From Paenibacillus sp. FSL R5-0490 (GTDB taxonomy: Bacteria; Bacillota; Bacilli; Bacillales; Cytobacillaceae), in the NCBI RefSeq assembly GCF_001956215.1, contig NZ_MRTQ01000011.1, forward strand, positions 62,001-126,000: a stretch of DNA of 64,000 nucleotides, in the 5' to 3' direction. Each line of letters opens with the position of its first letter. Within the stretch, counting starts at the first letter, position 1. A program made the position numbers and the translations under genes. The notes under the pieces were generated by a model. It saw only the letters and a program-made list of their open reading frames with translations, was not told where the DNA came from and did no database searches. Below, piece by piece: positions 25,125 to 33,260 of this stretch.

Positions 25125-25179
25125 TTGACAAAATCTTAAAATGTAATTATTATGATTACATGTAACTGAGATGATTACA
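25125..25179 (+). promoter_or_regulatory. Promoter with two tandem 19-bp operators for the Rrf2 regulator
   Basis: TTGACA (25125-25130), 17 bases, TATTAT (25148-25153) make a near-consensus sigma-A promoter for the reductase gene. The -10 hexamer lies in the centre of the palindrome TGTAAT-N7-ATTACA (25142-25160). A second copy, TGTAAC-N7-ATTACA (25161-25179), begins at the next base over the transcription start. Binding by the divergent Rrf2 protein would block transcription directly. Confidence 0.8.
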
Positions 25180-25243
25180 GTTAATTTACTTGTATATAAC
25201 TGAAGGATGTAACGATAAACAATTTTATTGGGAGGAATGGAAG

Positions 25244-26107
25244 ATGAGATTGTTAGTAACTGGAGCTACAGGGAAATTGGGCACCAAAATTGTTGATGCA
25301 TTGTTGAAAACTGTTCCAGCAAATCAACTTGCAGTTAGTGTTCGGAATCCAGAGAAGGCAGAAGGAATAAAAACTCGAGGAGTAGAAGTTCGCCAGGGAG
25401 ATTTTGACCGTCCAGAAACTTTAGATACGGCTTTTAAAGGGATCGATCGCTTATTGATTATTTCTGCGGATGGAGACAATGAAACAAGAATTCGTCAGCA
25501 CACAAATGCGGTTTCTGCAGCAGAGCGTGCCGGTGTTAAATTTATTGTATATACAAGCATTGCAGACGCCAGGGAAAGTAAGAACATGCTTGCTCCAACA
25601 CATAAGGCAACGGAAGAAGCTATTTTGAAAACAGGAATTCCTTATTCTTTCTTGCGTAACAATTGGTACTTGGAGAATGAAAGTTCAAGCATTCAAGGTG
25701 TACTGGCAGGAGCACCATGGGTGACTTCTGCAGGAACTGGAAAAGTTGGCTGGGCACTGCAACAGGATTACGCAGAGGCGGCAGCAGCAGTATTAGCTGG
25801 TAACGGGCACGAAAACACTATCTATGAGCTCTCTGGCAAGTTGTTTACACAGGAAGAGTTTGCCTCTGCACTTGGCGCTGTATTGGGTAAGGAAGTACCA
25901 GTACATCAGGTTGATGATGCTTCCTATGCTGAGGCAATAAAGGGTGCTGGCGTTCCAGAATTCCTCATTCCTTTTCTAGTTGGTATCCAGAAAGATATTC
26001 GAGAGGGTACACTTGAAATCGAGAGCAGCGATTTTGAAAAACTACTTGGACGTCCTGCTGCACCACTTAGCGAAGGATTATCTCAAATCGTTCAAAGTAT
26101 CCAATAA
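25244..26107 (+). CDS. NmrA/SDR-a5-type NAD(P)H-binding oxidoreductase (YwnB/QorB-like)
   Basis: Atypical short-chain dehydrogenase of 287 residues. The Rossmann start is RLLVTGATGKLGTKIVDALL; DFDRPETLDTAFKGIDRLL and FIVYTSIAD follow, and FLRNNWYLEN near residue 145 is typical of QorB/YtfG-like quinone reductases. ATG 25244 has GGGAGG 12 bases upstream and matches the family start; the in-frame TTG at 25190 has none and would lie next to the operator. Likely an electrophile or quinone detoxification enzyme repressed by the divergent Rrf2 protein. Confidence 0.85.
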   Translation: MRLLVTGATGKLGTKIVDALLKTVPANQLAVSVRNPEKAEGIKTRGVEVRQGDFDRPETLDTAFKGIDRLLIISADGDNETRIRQHTNAVSAAERAGVKFIVYTSIADARESKNMLAPTHKATEEAILKTGIPYSFLRNNWYLENESSSIQGVLAGAPWVTSAGTGKVGWALQQDYAEAAAAVLAGNGHENTIYELSGKLFTQEEFASALGAVLGKEVPVHQVDDASYAEAIKGAGVPEFLIPFLVGIQKDIREGTLEIESSDFEKLLGRPAAPLSEGLSQIVQSIQ

Positions 26108-26232
26108 AGTGTATTTTGGGATTTTATTATAAACCCGTAAATAAAAATCGCCTTTTAATAAACAAATAAACAACATAATTCAGAAAATAAGTAATAGGTC
26201 TGGTTTTTAGGTATAAAAATCAAATTAGCACA

Positions 26233-26276
26233 CAAAGAAGCAGTCCATTTCGCAACTGAATTGGTCTGCTTCTTTG
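26233..26276 (+). terminator. Hairpin downstream of the NmrA-type gene
   Basis: CAAAGAAGCAG (26233-26243) pairs with CTGCTTCTTTG (26266-26276), with further pairing of CCA/TGG inside. There is no T-run on either side, so termination would be weak or Rho-like. Confidence 0.5.
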
Positions 26277-26357
26277 GGTTAATGAGAAAAATTTTGAATA
26301 GGAATGGTATATTATGCGACCAACCTATTAATGTTTAAAAGGAGGTAATGATTAATC

Positions 26358-26498
26358 GTGAAACTGACTATAAAAAATTGGCTTTCTAATTTGCGATGGT
26401 ACAATTTTAAGGCTATTATTGCGTTTTTTGGATCAGCATTATCTTACATATTTTATAAAGATTATCCCAACCTTGAATCTCGGGAGTGGTATTTGTAA
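26358..26498 (+). CDS. Possible 46-residue small membrane protein
   Basis: A GTG at 26358 follows AAAAGGAGG at 12 bases and opens a 46-codon frame: a basic start (MKLTIKNWLSNLRWYNFK), one hydrophobic helix (AIIAFFGSALSYIF) and a charged end (YKDYPNLESREWYL). The strong binding site supports expression. It could instead be the leftover start of a longer gene. The remaining bases between 26499 and 26736 show no gene. Confidence 0.45.
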   Translation: MKLTIKNWLSNLRWYNFKAIIAFFGSALSYIFYKDYPNLESREWYL

Positions 26499-26736
26499 AA
26501 AAATTATATACTTTAATGCGAAGATGGGAACTCAGATGGTGTTGCTGTTTGATACCTGAATTTCTTAAACTTGTCATTTGCTCTGAAAGCATATGAAGTC
26601 CCGACAAGACTTTTTAAATTTTAAACAATCAATTCCATCATCTTTAGTTTAGAAAAATTTGTTAAAAAACATGCACTAGATAAAATATAAATCATATATA
26701 GGTGATATCCCGTTTTAAATGGCTGAGGAGGATAAC

Positions 26737-27831
26737 ATGAAACCTATGCTGCCTATTGAAAAATATTTCGGTAATTTAGAACTAGTTCATACATTTTATG
26801 GGGCTATGCCTACAGGTGTTAGTGTTTCGGAAACTGGTCGTATTTTCATTTGTTTTCCGAAATGGGGAGACGATGTTAAATTTACGGTTGCCGAAATTGT
26901 TGAGGGTGAATTGCAGCCTTATCCTAACTTACAAACCAATTTGGTTAACCCCGGGAATATCAGAATGACTTTCATCAGTGTCCAAAGTGTAGTTGCGGAT
27001 GGAAGGGGAACGCTTTGGGTATTGGATACAGCGGCACCCAATTTTTCTGCACCAATTAAAGGTGGGGCAAAATTAGTCGCTGTTGATTTAAAAACCAATA
27101 CAATTAGAAGCGTATATGCCTTTACAGAGGATGTAGTCCTGCCAACAACTTATCTGAATGATGTCCGATTTGACTTTCGTGTTGGAAAAGCAGGTTATGC
27201 CTATATAACTGATTCATCTTCCAAAGGACCCGGAGCTATTATCGTTGTAGATTTAGAAAATGGAAACGCGTTTAGACGGTTAAATGGAGCAAATTCAACT
27301 TCACCCGATCCTTATTTTTTACCGAAAGTAGAAGGTGAAATTTTAATGAACCGAAACAAAGATGGTTCCACATCTCCATTTAGATTGGCGTCTGACGGTA
27401 TTGCGATTTCTCCCGATGGAAAGGTATTATTTTTTTGTCCACTTACAAGCCGTCATCTGTTCTCGATCCCAACAGAAGCCTTGAGAGACAGAAATATACC
27501 GGACATGGATTTACCTTATCAGGTGGAGTACTGGGGAGAAAAAGGTGCTTCTGATGGAATGATCACTGATGCAAAAGGAACCATTTATGCCGGAGACTAT
27601 GAAAACAACAGTATTCGAAAGATATTGCCAAATGGCATAATGGAAACCATCGCACATGACCCGAGAATATTATGGCCGGATACTTTTTCGATTGGTCCGG
27701 ATCAATACTTATATGTCATTGTGAACCAATTACATCGGCAGGCAAGATTCCATTATGGAAAAGACCTGCGACAAAAACCTTATAGTTTAATTCGTATGAA
27801 AATTGGTGAATTTCCTGCTCCTGCCATTTAA
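26737..27831 (+). CDS. Major royal jelly protein / yellow-like beta-propeller protein
   Basis: A 364-residue protein resembling the MRJP/yellow family (six-bladed propellers, related in fold to gluconolactonase/SMP-30). Markers are MPTGVSVSETGRIFICFPKWGD near residue 25 in two pieces, GTLWVLDTAAP near 95, LNDVRFD near 140, AYITDSS, RLASDGIAISPDGKVLFF near 220 and WPDTFSIGPDQYLY near the end. There is no signal peptide, so it is cytoplasmic. Bacterial members are poorly characterised; some are annotated as dopachrome tautomerase-like or lactonases. ATG 26737 follows AGGAGG at 5 bases and is preferred over ATG 26719. Confidence 0.82.
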   Translation: MKPMLPIEKYFGNLELVHTFYGAMPTGVSVSETGRIFICFPKWGDDVKFTVAEIVEGELQPYPNLQTNLVNPGNIRMTFISVQSVVADGRGTLWVLDTAAPNFSAPIKGGAKLVAVDLKTNTIRSVYAFTEDVVLPTTYLNDVRFDFRVGKAGYAYITDSSSKGPGAIIVVDLENGNAFRRLNGANSTSPDPYFLPKVEGEILMNRNKDGSTSPFRLASDGIAISPDGKVLFFCPLTSRHLFSIPTEALRDRNIPDMDLPYQVEYWGEKGASDGMITDAKGTIYAGDYENNSIRKILPNGIMETIAHDPRILWPDTFSIGPDQYLYVIVNQLHRQARFHYGKDLRQKPYSLIRMKIGEFPAPAI

Positions 27832-27915
27832 TAATAAATAAAATCGAATTTGTAATTGTGAAAAAATTATGGTCACAAAAGGAGGAAGATTATATATTAA
27901 ATCATTTTTGGTTTG

Positions 27916-27954
27916 TTAGGAACAGTTTAGGTTGTAATTCTAAACTGTTCCTAT
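27916..27954. terminator. Hairpin between convergent genes, stem shared with 20104-20149
   Basis: TTAGGAACAGTTTA pairs with TAAACTGTTCCTA (27941-27953), followed by TTTAATTTTTA on the plus strand. It separates the propeller gene from the converging spore-coat operon. The stem repeats the core of the hairpin at 20104. Confidence 0.75.
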
Positions 27955-27961
27955 TTAATTT

Positions 27962-28267
27962 TTATAGAGAGGGTAAGTTCAATGCTGTATCGATATTATT
28001 TAAATCTAAATTGATTTGTTCGTTTGTATCCCAAGCATGATACCATCCTTTTTCTTCCATATATAAGGAAACTTGTTCATGCATATCAATAGCTTCCGTT
28101 AAATGGCGAGTGAGCATTTCTTTAATTTCGGGCGTTCCTGATTCTGTAACAGCCATGGCAAAATTTCTAACTCCACTCTTAGCTGCAATCAATAAATCCA
28201 TTGCAACCACTTGATCCGAGAGTGCGTTCATGCCAGTTAAATTTTCAATGATTGGATTCATGTTCAT
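27962..28267 (-). CDS. CotF-family spore coat protein (YraD-like)
   Basis: The 101-residue protein has the ferritin-like two-helix CotF domain: QVVAMDLLIAAKSGVRNFAM near residue 18, EIKEMLTRHLTEAIDMHEQV and a C-terminal EKGWYHAWDTNEQI, the GW/WY-HPY-type end of the family. Spore-coat role is by family. It is the last gene of a five-gene minus-strand operon whose order matches yraG-yraF-adhB-yraE-yraD of B. subtilis. AGGAGG precedes the ATG. Confidence 0.88.
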   Translation of the reverse strand: MNMNPIIENLTGMNALSDQVVAMDLLIAAKSGVRNFAMAVTESGTPEIKEMLTRHLTEAIDMHEQVSLYMEEKGWYHAWDTNEQINLDLNNIDTALNLPSL

Positions 28268-28279
28268 TCACCTCCTAAT

Positions 28280-28474
28280 TTACTGCTTAGCGTTGGAAAG
28301 GATAGAAGCATATTCTTGTAATTGTACCGTAGATATATCAATGTCTTGCTGCATAATATCTTTTAATCGCTGATCTGTAACTAACGCTTTCATCGTTTTG
28401 GATTTAGTCAGACAATTAGTCTTAAATGCAGCCATCTCATGGACCTCAAGAACTTCATGCAAGGCGTAGTTCAT
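28280..28474 (-). CDS. Small CotF-like N-terminal protein (YraE-like)
   Basis: A 64-residue helical protein that corresponds to the N-terminal half of CotF-type coat proteins: MNYALHEVLEVHEMAAFKTN, CLTKSKTMKALV, QRLKDIMQQDID. In this locus the N- and C-terminal halves are separate genes, and this one pairs with the 101-residue gene 12 bases downstream. AAGGAGG is present before the ATG. The split-pair organisation is the same as yraE-yraD of B. subtilis. Confidence 0.85.
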   Translation of the reverse strand: MNYALHEVLEVHEMAAFKTNCLTKSKTMKALVTDQRLKDIMQQDIDISTVQLQEYASILSNAKQ

Positions 28475-28492
28475 TTTTTTATACCTCCTTCC

Positions 28493-29629
28493 TTAAGGTT
28501 TCAACACGACTTTAATACATTCGTCCATTTTTGTGTCAAAAATCTCATAGCCATGTTTTGCTTCACTAAGAGGAAGGACATGACTTACTACATCGCTCGG
28601 GTCGATCTTACCAGTTGTTACTAATTCGAACATGTATGGCATATAGTGGATGACAGGAGCTTGACCGGAGCGGATATTGATATTTCGCTGCATAATATCT
28701 CCAAGAGGGAAACCATTATATCTGCCGCCGTAAACGCCCGTAACTTGAATTGTCCCGCCTTTACGCACTGCTTGTGAAGCCATTATAAATGCACTTAATG
28801 CTCCCCCTTGAAGCTTCATTCCGCTCGCAAGGAACTCCATATCAGTCATTTTACCGTCCATACCAACAGCGTCAATAACAACATCTGCCCCGCCTTTGGT
28901 AATTTCCTTAAGATAATTTCCTACATTCTCATGGTCCTCAAAGTTAACAATTTCTACTTTGTTGGTGCGCTTGGCGTGCTGCAGGCGATAATTGACGTAA
29001 TCAACGGCAATTACTCGCTTTGCACCTTTTAACCAGCAGAATTTTTGAGCAAAAAGACCAACTGGACCGCAGCCAAATACAATAACTGTATCTCCGGCCT
29101 TTACGCCTGCATTGTCAACACTCCAAAAACCAGTGGTCATAGCGTCAGCGATAACGGATAATTTTTCATCTGGTTCTTCACAGGTTTCTGGAATCTTAAA
29201 GTGAGTGAAATTGGCAAAGGGAACACGTAAATATTCAGCTTGCCCGCCTGGATAACCCCCAGTCGTTCCCGAGTATCCGAAATACGCACCCATATCACCA
29301 TTATCATTAGAATTATCACATTGGCTTTCCAAATGGTTTTTACAATAAATGCATTCCCCGCAGGCAATGTTAAATGGAATAATAACACGATCACCTTTTT
29401 TTACTTTCGTAACATTTGGTCCAACCTCTTCAACAATTCCCATCGGTTCATGACCGATAATATAGTCTTCCTGCATATTTGGAATCATTCCATGGATTAA
29501 ATGTAAATCAGACCCACATATAGCTGTACTCGTTACTTTAATAATCATGTCATCTGGTTTTTCAATCTTTGGATCTGGGACGTCTTTGACTACAACATTT
29601 TTAATACCTTGATACGTTACTGCCTTCAT
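28493..29629 (-). CDS. adhB: Zinc-dependent alcohol dehydrogenase (AdhB-like)
   Basis: Medium-chain dehydrogenase of 378 residues. Catalytic zinc ligands are in AICGSDLHLIHG near residue 38 and GHEPMG near 60; the structural-zinc cysteines are CGECIYCKNHLESQC near 95; the Rossmann motif is VFGCGPVGLFAQ near 190. It resembles glutathione-independent formaldehyde/alcohol dehydrogenases. It lies between two pairs of CotF-like coat genes, exactly as adhB in B. subtilis, so expression during sporulation is expected. The substrate is not known; an aldehyde or alcohol on the spore surface is a guess. Confidence 0.9.
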   Translation of the reverse strand: MKAVTYQGIKNVVVKDVPDPKIEKPDDMIIKVTSTAICGSDLHLIHGMIPNMQEDYIIGHEPMGIVEEVGPNVTKVKKGDRVIIPFNIACGECIYCKNHLESQCDNSNDNGDMGAYFGYSGTTGGYPGGQAEYLRVPFANFTHFKIPETCEEPDEKLSVIADAMTTGFWSVDNAGVKAGDTVIVFGCGPVGLFAQKFCWLKGAKRVIAVDYVNYRLQHAKRTNKVEIVNFEDHENVGNYLKEITKGGADVVIDAVGMDGKMTDMEFLASGMKLQGGALSAFIMASQAVRKGGTIQVTGVYGGRYNGFPLGDIMQRNINIRSGQAPVIHYMPYMFELVTTGKIDPSDVVSHVLPLSEAKHGYEIFDTKMDECIKVVLKP

Positions 29630-29647
29630 AGGTTACAGCCTCCAGTG

Positions 29648-30016
29648 TTAGTGATCATCAGGTGTCCGGTCAAACATACCTTTTCGATTGGTCTCAACGG
29701 GAAATAGATTCATTTTGCCAATCATCAAAGTATTGTTGGCAGAGAGTTGATCTAGCTTATACTGTTCACTTAGTTCGTAAGGATGGAACCATTTTTTATT
29801 AATCATTAGTTCTGTAATTTCTTGGTGCATGGCAATCCCTTGCATTAACTGTTTTCGTAAGAGATCTCTGACATCAGGTGATGCGGACTCCGTTAATGCT
29901 ACAGCAATATTGCGGACACCTTCTTTGGCACGAAGAAGTAAATCCATCGCAAATGTGGTATCTGCCAGCTCTGGTACGTGTAGCGAGTTTATAGGGTCTA
30001 AATAGTCATTATTCAA
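29648..30016 (-). CDS. CotF-family spore coat protein (YraF-like)
   Basis: A 122-residue CotF-domain protein: [20 protein letters not shown]-like stretch near residue 20 ([16 protein letters not shown]), [20 protein letters not shown] and the family end [16 protein letters not shown] near residue 80, followed by a 35-residue tail ending DRTPDDH. It is the paralogue of the gene at 27962 and the second gene of the operon. AAAGGAGG lies before the ATG. Function by family: component of the spore coat. Confidence 0.87.
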   Translation of the reverse strand: MNNDYLDPINSLHVPELADTTFAMDLLLRAKEGVRNIAVALTESASPDVRDLLRKQLMQGIAMHQEITELMINKKWFHPYELSEQYKLDQLSANNTLMIGKMNLFPVETNRKGMFDRTPDDH

Positions 30017-30032
30017 TGAATTTGCCTCCTTT

Positions 30033-30278
30033 TCAATTTACTATAGGTGTTGGCCGGTTTTGAGGAACAGGAGCTTCAAAAGGTGCGCGTTGATAAACTG
30101 CCTGTAATTCTCCAAGCGCTTGAATGGATTGTTCAACATCTTTTTGCATTAATGCTCTTAAATCATTATCAAATACCAGTCCTTGCATTAGTTTTGATTT
30201 CGCTAAGCAAAGGGTTTTAAAATTTATAACCTCATGTAGATCCAATGACTCATGATCAGCTAATTTTTGATTATCCAT
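30033..30278 (-). CDS. Small CotF-like N-terminal protein (YraG-like)
   Basis: An 81-residue helical protein equivalent to the small half of Cot[39 protein letters not shown], with a proline-rich end ([16 protein letters not shown]). It is the first gene of the coat operon, 16 bases before its partner, with AAGGAGG before the ATG. The bases upstream (30279-30420) should contain the sporulation promoter; I could not assign a convincing sigma-G or sigma-K pair. Confidence 0.85.
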   Translation of the reverse strand: MDNQKLADHESLDLHEVINFKTLCLAKSKLMQGLVFDNDLRALMQKDVEQSIQALGELQAVYQRAPFEAPVPQNRPTPIVN

Positions 30279-30452
30279 TTCTAATTAACCTCCTTATTCT
30301 TTCGTACAATCAATTGTATTGTTCCAAAATAGGAGGGAAACATTCTTTAATGTTTTTTAAAATTAATGGTTGGTTGGAATATTCATACAGTGGAGGAATT
30401 CATTTATTGTGATGGCTGTGGATGATTGTTGCGGCGGTCTTTTTTCTTGTAT

Positions 30453-30490
30453 CTAAAAAAAAGTTCAACCAGAAATATCTGGTTGAACTT
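30453..30490 (-). terminator. Intrinsic terminator, minus strand
   Basis: AAGTTCAACCAGA (30461-30473) pairs with TCTGGTTGAACTT (30478-30490). The A-run at 30454-30460 gives a strong T-run on the minus strand. No intact minus-strand gene lies upstream; it may have served a gene lost to the IS110 insertion. Confidence 0.75.
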
Positions 30491-30585
30491 AAAATACGAA
30501 AGGAAGAAGAAATGCCTTATCCTTTTTACTCTCTTGTTGATTAAGAACCTCCATCTTAAGAAAAATCGTATTTATTACCTTTTTA

Positions 30586-31653
30586 AAATTTTTCGTAGTA
30601 TTCTACAATGTGATTATAGCCTAAACGGCGGTGCCTATTACGTAGATGCTTGTTGCCTCGTTTATTAATCTTGTCCTTGTAGAAGGTTTTTCCTGATTGA
30701 TACCGACATATATCAATTCCGGCATATGCATTAAGTTGCCTGTTGTTGTCAAAGTAGCGGAAAATTACCAATTTATTCCATTTGACAAACTGCAGTGTTG
30801 GGTCCGATTCCAAGAAAACTGGTTAGAAAGAAATACACAGCTTGTTAAATATAAAAAGGGATGGAATTGGAAAACCACTTTCTATTCGCTTTCTTCAGAC
30901 CTATCTTCAATGCAACACTCCTTCGAGGATAGGAGTTCCGATAACGCCTTGCATAGCTATTCACAAAGCACATCGAAAGATGAAACAGCCGGGTAGGAAA
31001 TCCGTGCTGCTTCCAGAAGTTGAATTGCTTTCTTTTCAGCCTTTTCAGGTGATATGTTTTTCTCTGTACACTTTCGGATTTAATTTCTTTAATACCGTCT
31101 TTGAATGCAGGAGTACTAAATCAGGGTGAGGAAACATTGCACGATGTTCAGGAACAGTTCAGATTTCGTTGTAAAGTTCCTTTCCATCTCAGGAAAGGTC
31201 TGTTGGATCACATTATGCATCCGGTTGCGTATTACAGTTACATCATTCAGTTCACTGTAAAAACGGGATAATGACTTCAATTGTAGAAAGAGTTCTTCTG
31301 GGCCCTTACAGTTTAGTGGAAAAATGAGTAAGGGTATTCGATGGGCATTGCTCATATCTGTTTTGTGTATACGTAAAGAATTACATTGCAGCTTTGCTTC
31401 TAGGGGATTTAACGGACAGTAGGTAAAACCATTATCATTCATGAACCGCTCCAGTTGCATGGAGTAAACCCCTGTTGATTCAATGACACTATAGGGTTGC
31501 TAGCCATAACTCTCTGTTAAATCTTCAATTGTATGCATCAAAGATATAGTCTGGTCTTGAATGATAAATTTCACCTTCAATGATGCATTTCTTTAAAGCA
31601 CTGTAAAACACCGTGTATCTTATTCCCATACCTACATCAAAGAGCAATAACAT
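30586..31653 (-). pseudogene. IS110-family transposase remnant (third lineage)
   Basis: On the minus strand an ATG at 31653 begins a degenerate DEDD domain; LERFMNDNGFTYCPLNPLEA, KLQCNSLRIHKTD and LKSLSRFYSELNDVTVIRNR follow in frame with the end FTTKSELFLNIVQCF, then a disrupted middle, and finally the C-terminal domain RYFDNNRQLNAYAGIDICRY with QSGKTFYKDKINKRGNKHLR. Frame changes and stops lie between the parts, so it is inactive. It differs from the remnants at 2373 and 15720. Confidence 0.8.
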
Positions 31654-31740
31654 GTTTTAATTTATGCCTCCTAAGTGTGTTGAAATCCTCTCACTTACTC
31701 TTTATGATTCCCATTTCATATACATGATTTCAAGGATCCA

Positions 31741-31850
31741 ACATACTCAAACCTGATTTAAATAAGGTAATCGAAGAAGGTAAGTATTTGTTACCGATTC
31801 TAAATCCCAAAGCGGTTCCGACCGACCTAATCTTCATTTATACTAAATAA
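31741..31850 (+). pseudogene. C-terminal fragment of an unidentified protein
   Basis: The plus strand reads ILKPDLNKVIEEGKYLLPIL followed by NPKAVPTDLIFIYTK and a stop, without a start or binding site. It looks like the end of a lost gene. A hairpin at 31856-31888 follows. Confidence 0.35.
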
Positions 31851-31888
31851 AAAAATAGTAGTGCCAACCAATTCTTGGTCAGCACTAC
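31846..31888 (-). terminator. Hairpin, T-run on the minus strand
   Basis: AGTAGTGCCAACCA pairs imperfectly with TTGGTCAGCACTACT; the preceding A-run (31849-31855) gives TTTTTTT on the minus strand. No intact gene is served by it now. Confidence 0.55.
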
Positions 31889-32006
31889 TAATCTTAGTAT
31901 GTTTTTGAATTTCTTATTAAACATACAGAGAAGGTTAAAGAAGCAGGTGTTTATAATTTTTCATTACCTAGTAGACAATAAATGGTAGTAAATAAAGGGT
32001 GATTTT

Positions 32007-32033
32007 TAAAAAAAAAGCGATGAAATCATCGCC
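32007..32033 (-). terminator. Intrinsic terminator of the 49-residue gene
   Basis: GCGATGA (32017-32023) pairs with TCATCGC (32026-32032), and ten A's at 32007-32016 provide the minus-strand T-run, 5 bases after the stop of the small gene. Confidence 0.85.
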
Positions 32034-32037
32034 ATAT

Positions 32038-32187
32038 TTAAGAATTTTTATTTGAACGTTCCTTATGATAAATATAATCAACCCGCTCTTTAGTTTTCAT
32101 AAGTAGTGAAGCTAAAATTGCAGTGTAAATAGATGTTAAAAGAATTGCAATTATTCCTACACCTGCCAGATTATTATTACCATACAT
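32038..32187 (-). CDS. Small membrane protein of 49 residues
   Basis: Minus-strand frame beginning MYGNNNLAGVGIIAILLTSI, with one transmembrane helix (VGIIAILLTSIYTAILASLL) and a charged end (KERVDYIYHKERSNKNS). AAAAAGGCGGTG is placed correctly before the ATG and a perfect terminator follows directly, so I take it as a real gene in spite of its size. No family recognised. Its surroundings are otherwise decayed sequence. Confidence 0.7.
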   Translation of the reverse strand: MYGNNNLAGVGIIAILLTSIYTAILASLLMKTKERVDYIYHKERSNKNS

Positions 32188-32441
32188 TAATATCACCGCC
32201 TTTTTTTTATTGCTGCAACAATATTTTGCTCTTGGAACTAACTTTTATTCAAGAGAATCAATTGTCGCAGTTTTAGTAAAACTACAATAAAAGAGTATCT
32301 AGGCTAAATGGTGACTTTTTAAAAAGTGCTATTAAAGAATTTAGAAATACCCGTTGTTCATTAACTTATTTACAAGAATCGATGTAACCATGCTTAATAT
32401 TCTAAAGTAAGGAAAACTTAAAAAAATTACAACATATATCG

Positions 32442-32537
32442 ATGTCATTACCATTCATTAGCTATGGTATAACACCAATGTTTTTAATTTCACTTTTAAT
32501 TGGGATAGTGTTAGTGTATATCGTAGAAAGAACCTAG
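32442..32537 (+). pseudogene. C-terminal fragment of an FtsW/RodA/SpoVE-family protein
   Basis: The plus strand reads MSLPFISYGITPMFLISLLI, then GIVLVYIVERT and a stop. LPFISYG followed by a last transmembrane helix is the C-terminal signature of SEDS-family glycosyltransferases. There is no ribosome binding site and nothing upstream matches the rest of the family, so this is a remnant of a deleted gene. Confidence 0.6.
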
Positions 32538-32585
32538 TATTAGCATTTTGAGTTTCGGGTCATGGGTGAAAAACTTATCCTTAAG

Positions 32586-32630
32586 AAACAGCTTTCAATA
32601 ACGATAGCTGTTTTTGGGGGTCTTTTTTTT
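32586..32630 (+). terminator. Hairpin terminator
   Basis: AAACAGCT (32586-32593) pairs with AGCTGTTT (32606-32613), followed by T-rich sequence with a run of nine T's from 32622. It follows the FtsW-like fragment and may be the terminator of the lost gene. Confidence 0.6.
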
Positions 32631-32715
32631 TATGTTAGGATTAACTTGTGAGTAAATACACTTAAACTATAGGGTGCTTTTTTTTGGATGGGATCCTGTA
32701 AATTTCTAGTTAGAA

Positions 32716-32755
32716 AAAGGAATGTCTTCAAAATTGAGACATTCCTTTGGTTTTT
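32716..32755 (+). terminator. Hairpin terminator in gene-free stretch
   Basis: AAAGGAATGTCT pairs perfectly with AGACATTCCTTT, followed by GGTTTTT. No gene ends before it; the 66-codon frame that crosses it (32722-32922) is rejected. Confidence 0.6.
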
Positions 32756-32977
32756 CTAGAGTACAACTTATTTTCATGATGACATTATGCCAGGGGTGTG
32801 GGCCTTATAGAGTTAGTTGTCATGAAAAAAGAGGATATAAATTCATCGGAACTCATATTAACAATCCCAAAAGGGAAACGTCAAAAAAAGCGATTTATGC
32901 TATATCAATGTTCGTGAAATAATGGAATAAATATTCTTATAATACAAATTAACGCATTCATATAAATATAAATGGTT

Positions 32978-33260
32978 AAAAAAGTGTCCAAACCCTTGGT
33001 ATATATGAGATCTGGCATTTTTTTAATTATATCATAATTAACCTTAAGAAGGATTAACGCTTATTTTAAGAATTAGCGCTTATTTGATAACAGGTTAATG
33101 GTTTATTCTGTCTCACTGCTATCTTTATGGGAAATATAAGGAGGATACTATTAACCATCTAATGCATCCATTTTTGGGTTCAGTCAATGATCAGAGTTCC
33201 CTTTGATGTGGCTTTTCACAAAGGGGTTAGGAAAGAATCGGACATTAATTTAACAAATCA
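32978..33260 (+). repeat. Dispersed repeat remnants (degenerate hairpin plus decayed gene fragment)
   Basis: 32978-33046 is a degenerate copy of the hairpin unit at 36673-36738 (shared AAAGTGTC, CCCTTG, TATAT, ATCATAATTAACCTTA). 33048-33067 repeats 1936-1955 exactly. 33185-33300 reads IRVPFDVAFHKGVRKESDIN then FMNNRGEPYQVEV, a fragment without a start. The whole stretch 32760-33526 contains no intact gene. Confidence 0.55.

Noticed and set aside
27858-28040. 60-codon plus-strand frame
   Set aside because: It runs through the hairpin at 27916 and into the antisense of the coat gene; no family.
30279-30420. Sigma-G or sigma-K promoter for the coat operon
   Set aside because: TGAATA occurs near 30380 on the minus strand but no matching -10 lies at a proper distance.
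32722-32922. 66-codon plus-strand frame
   Set aside because: Begins inside a terminator stem and has no similarity or supporting signals.
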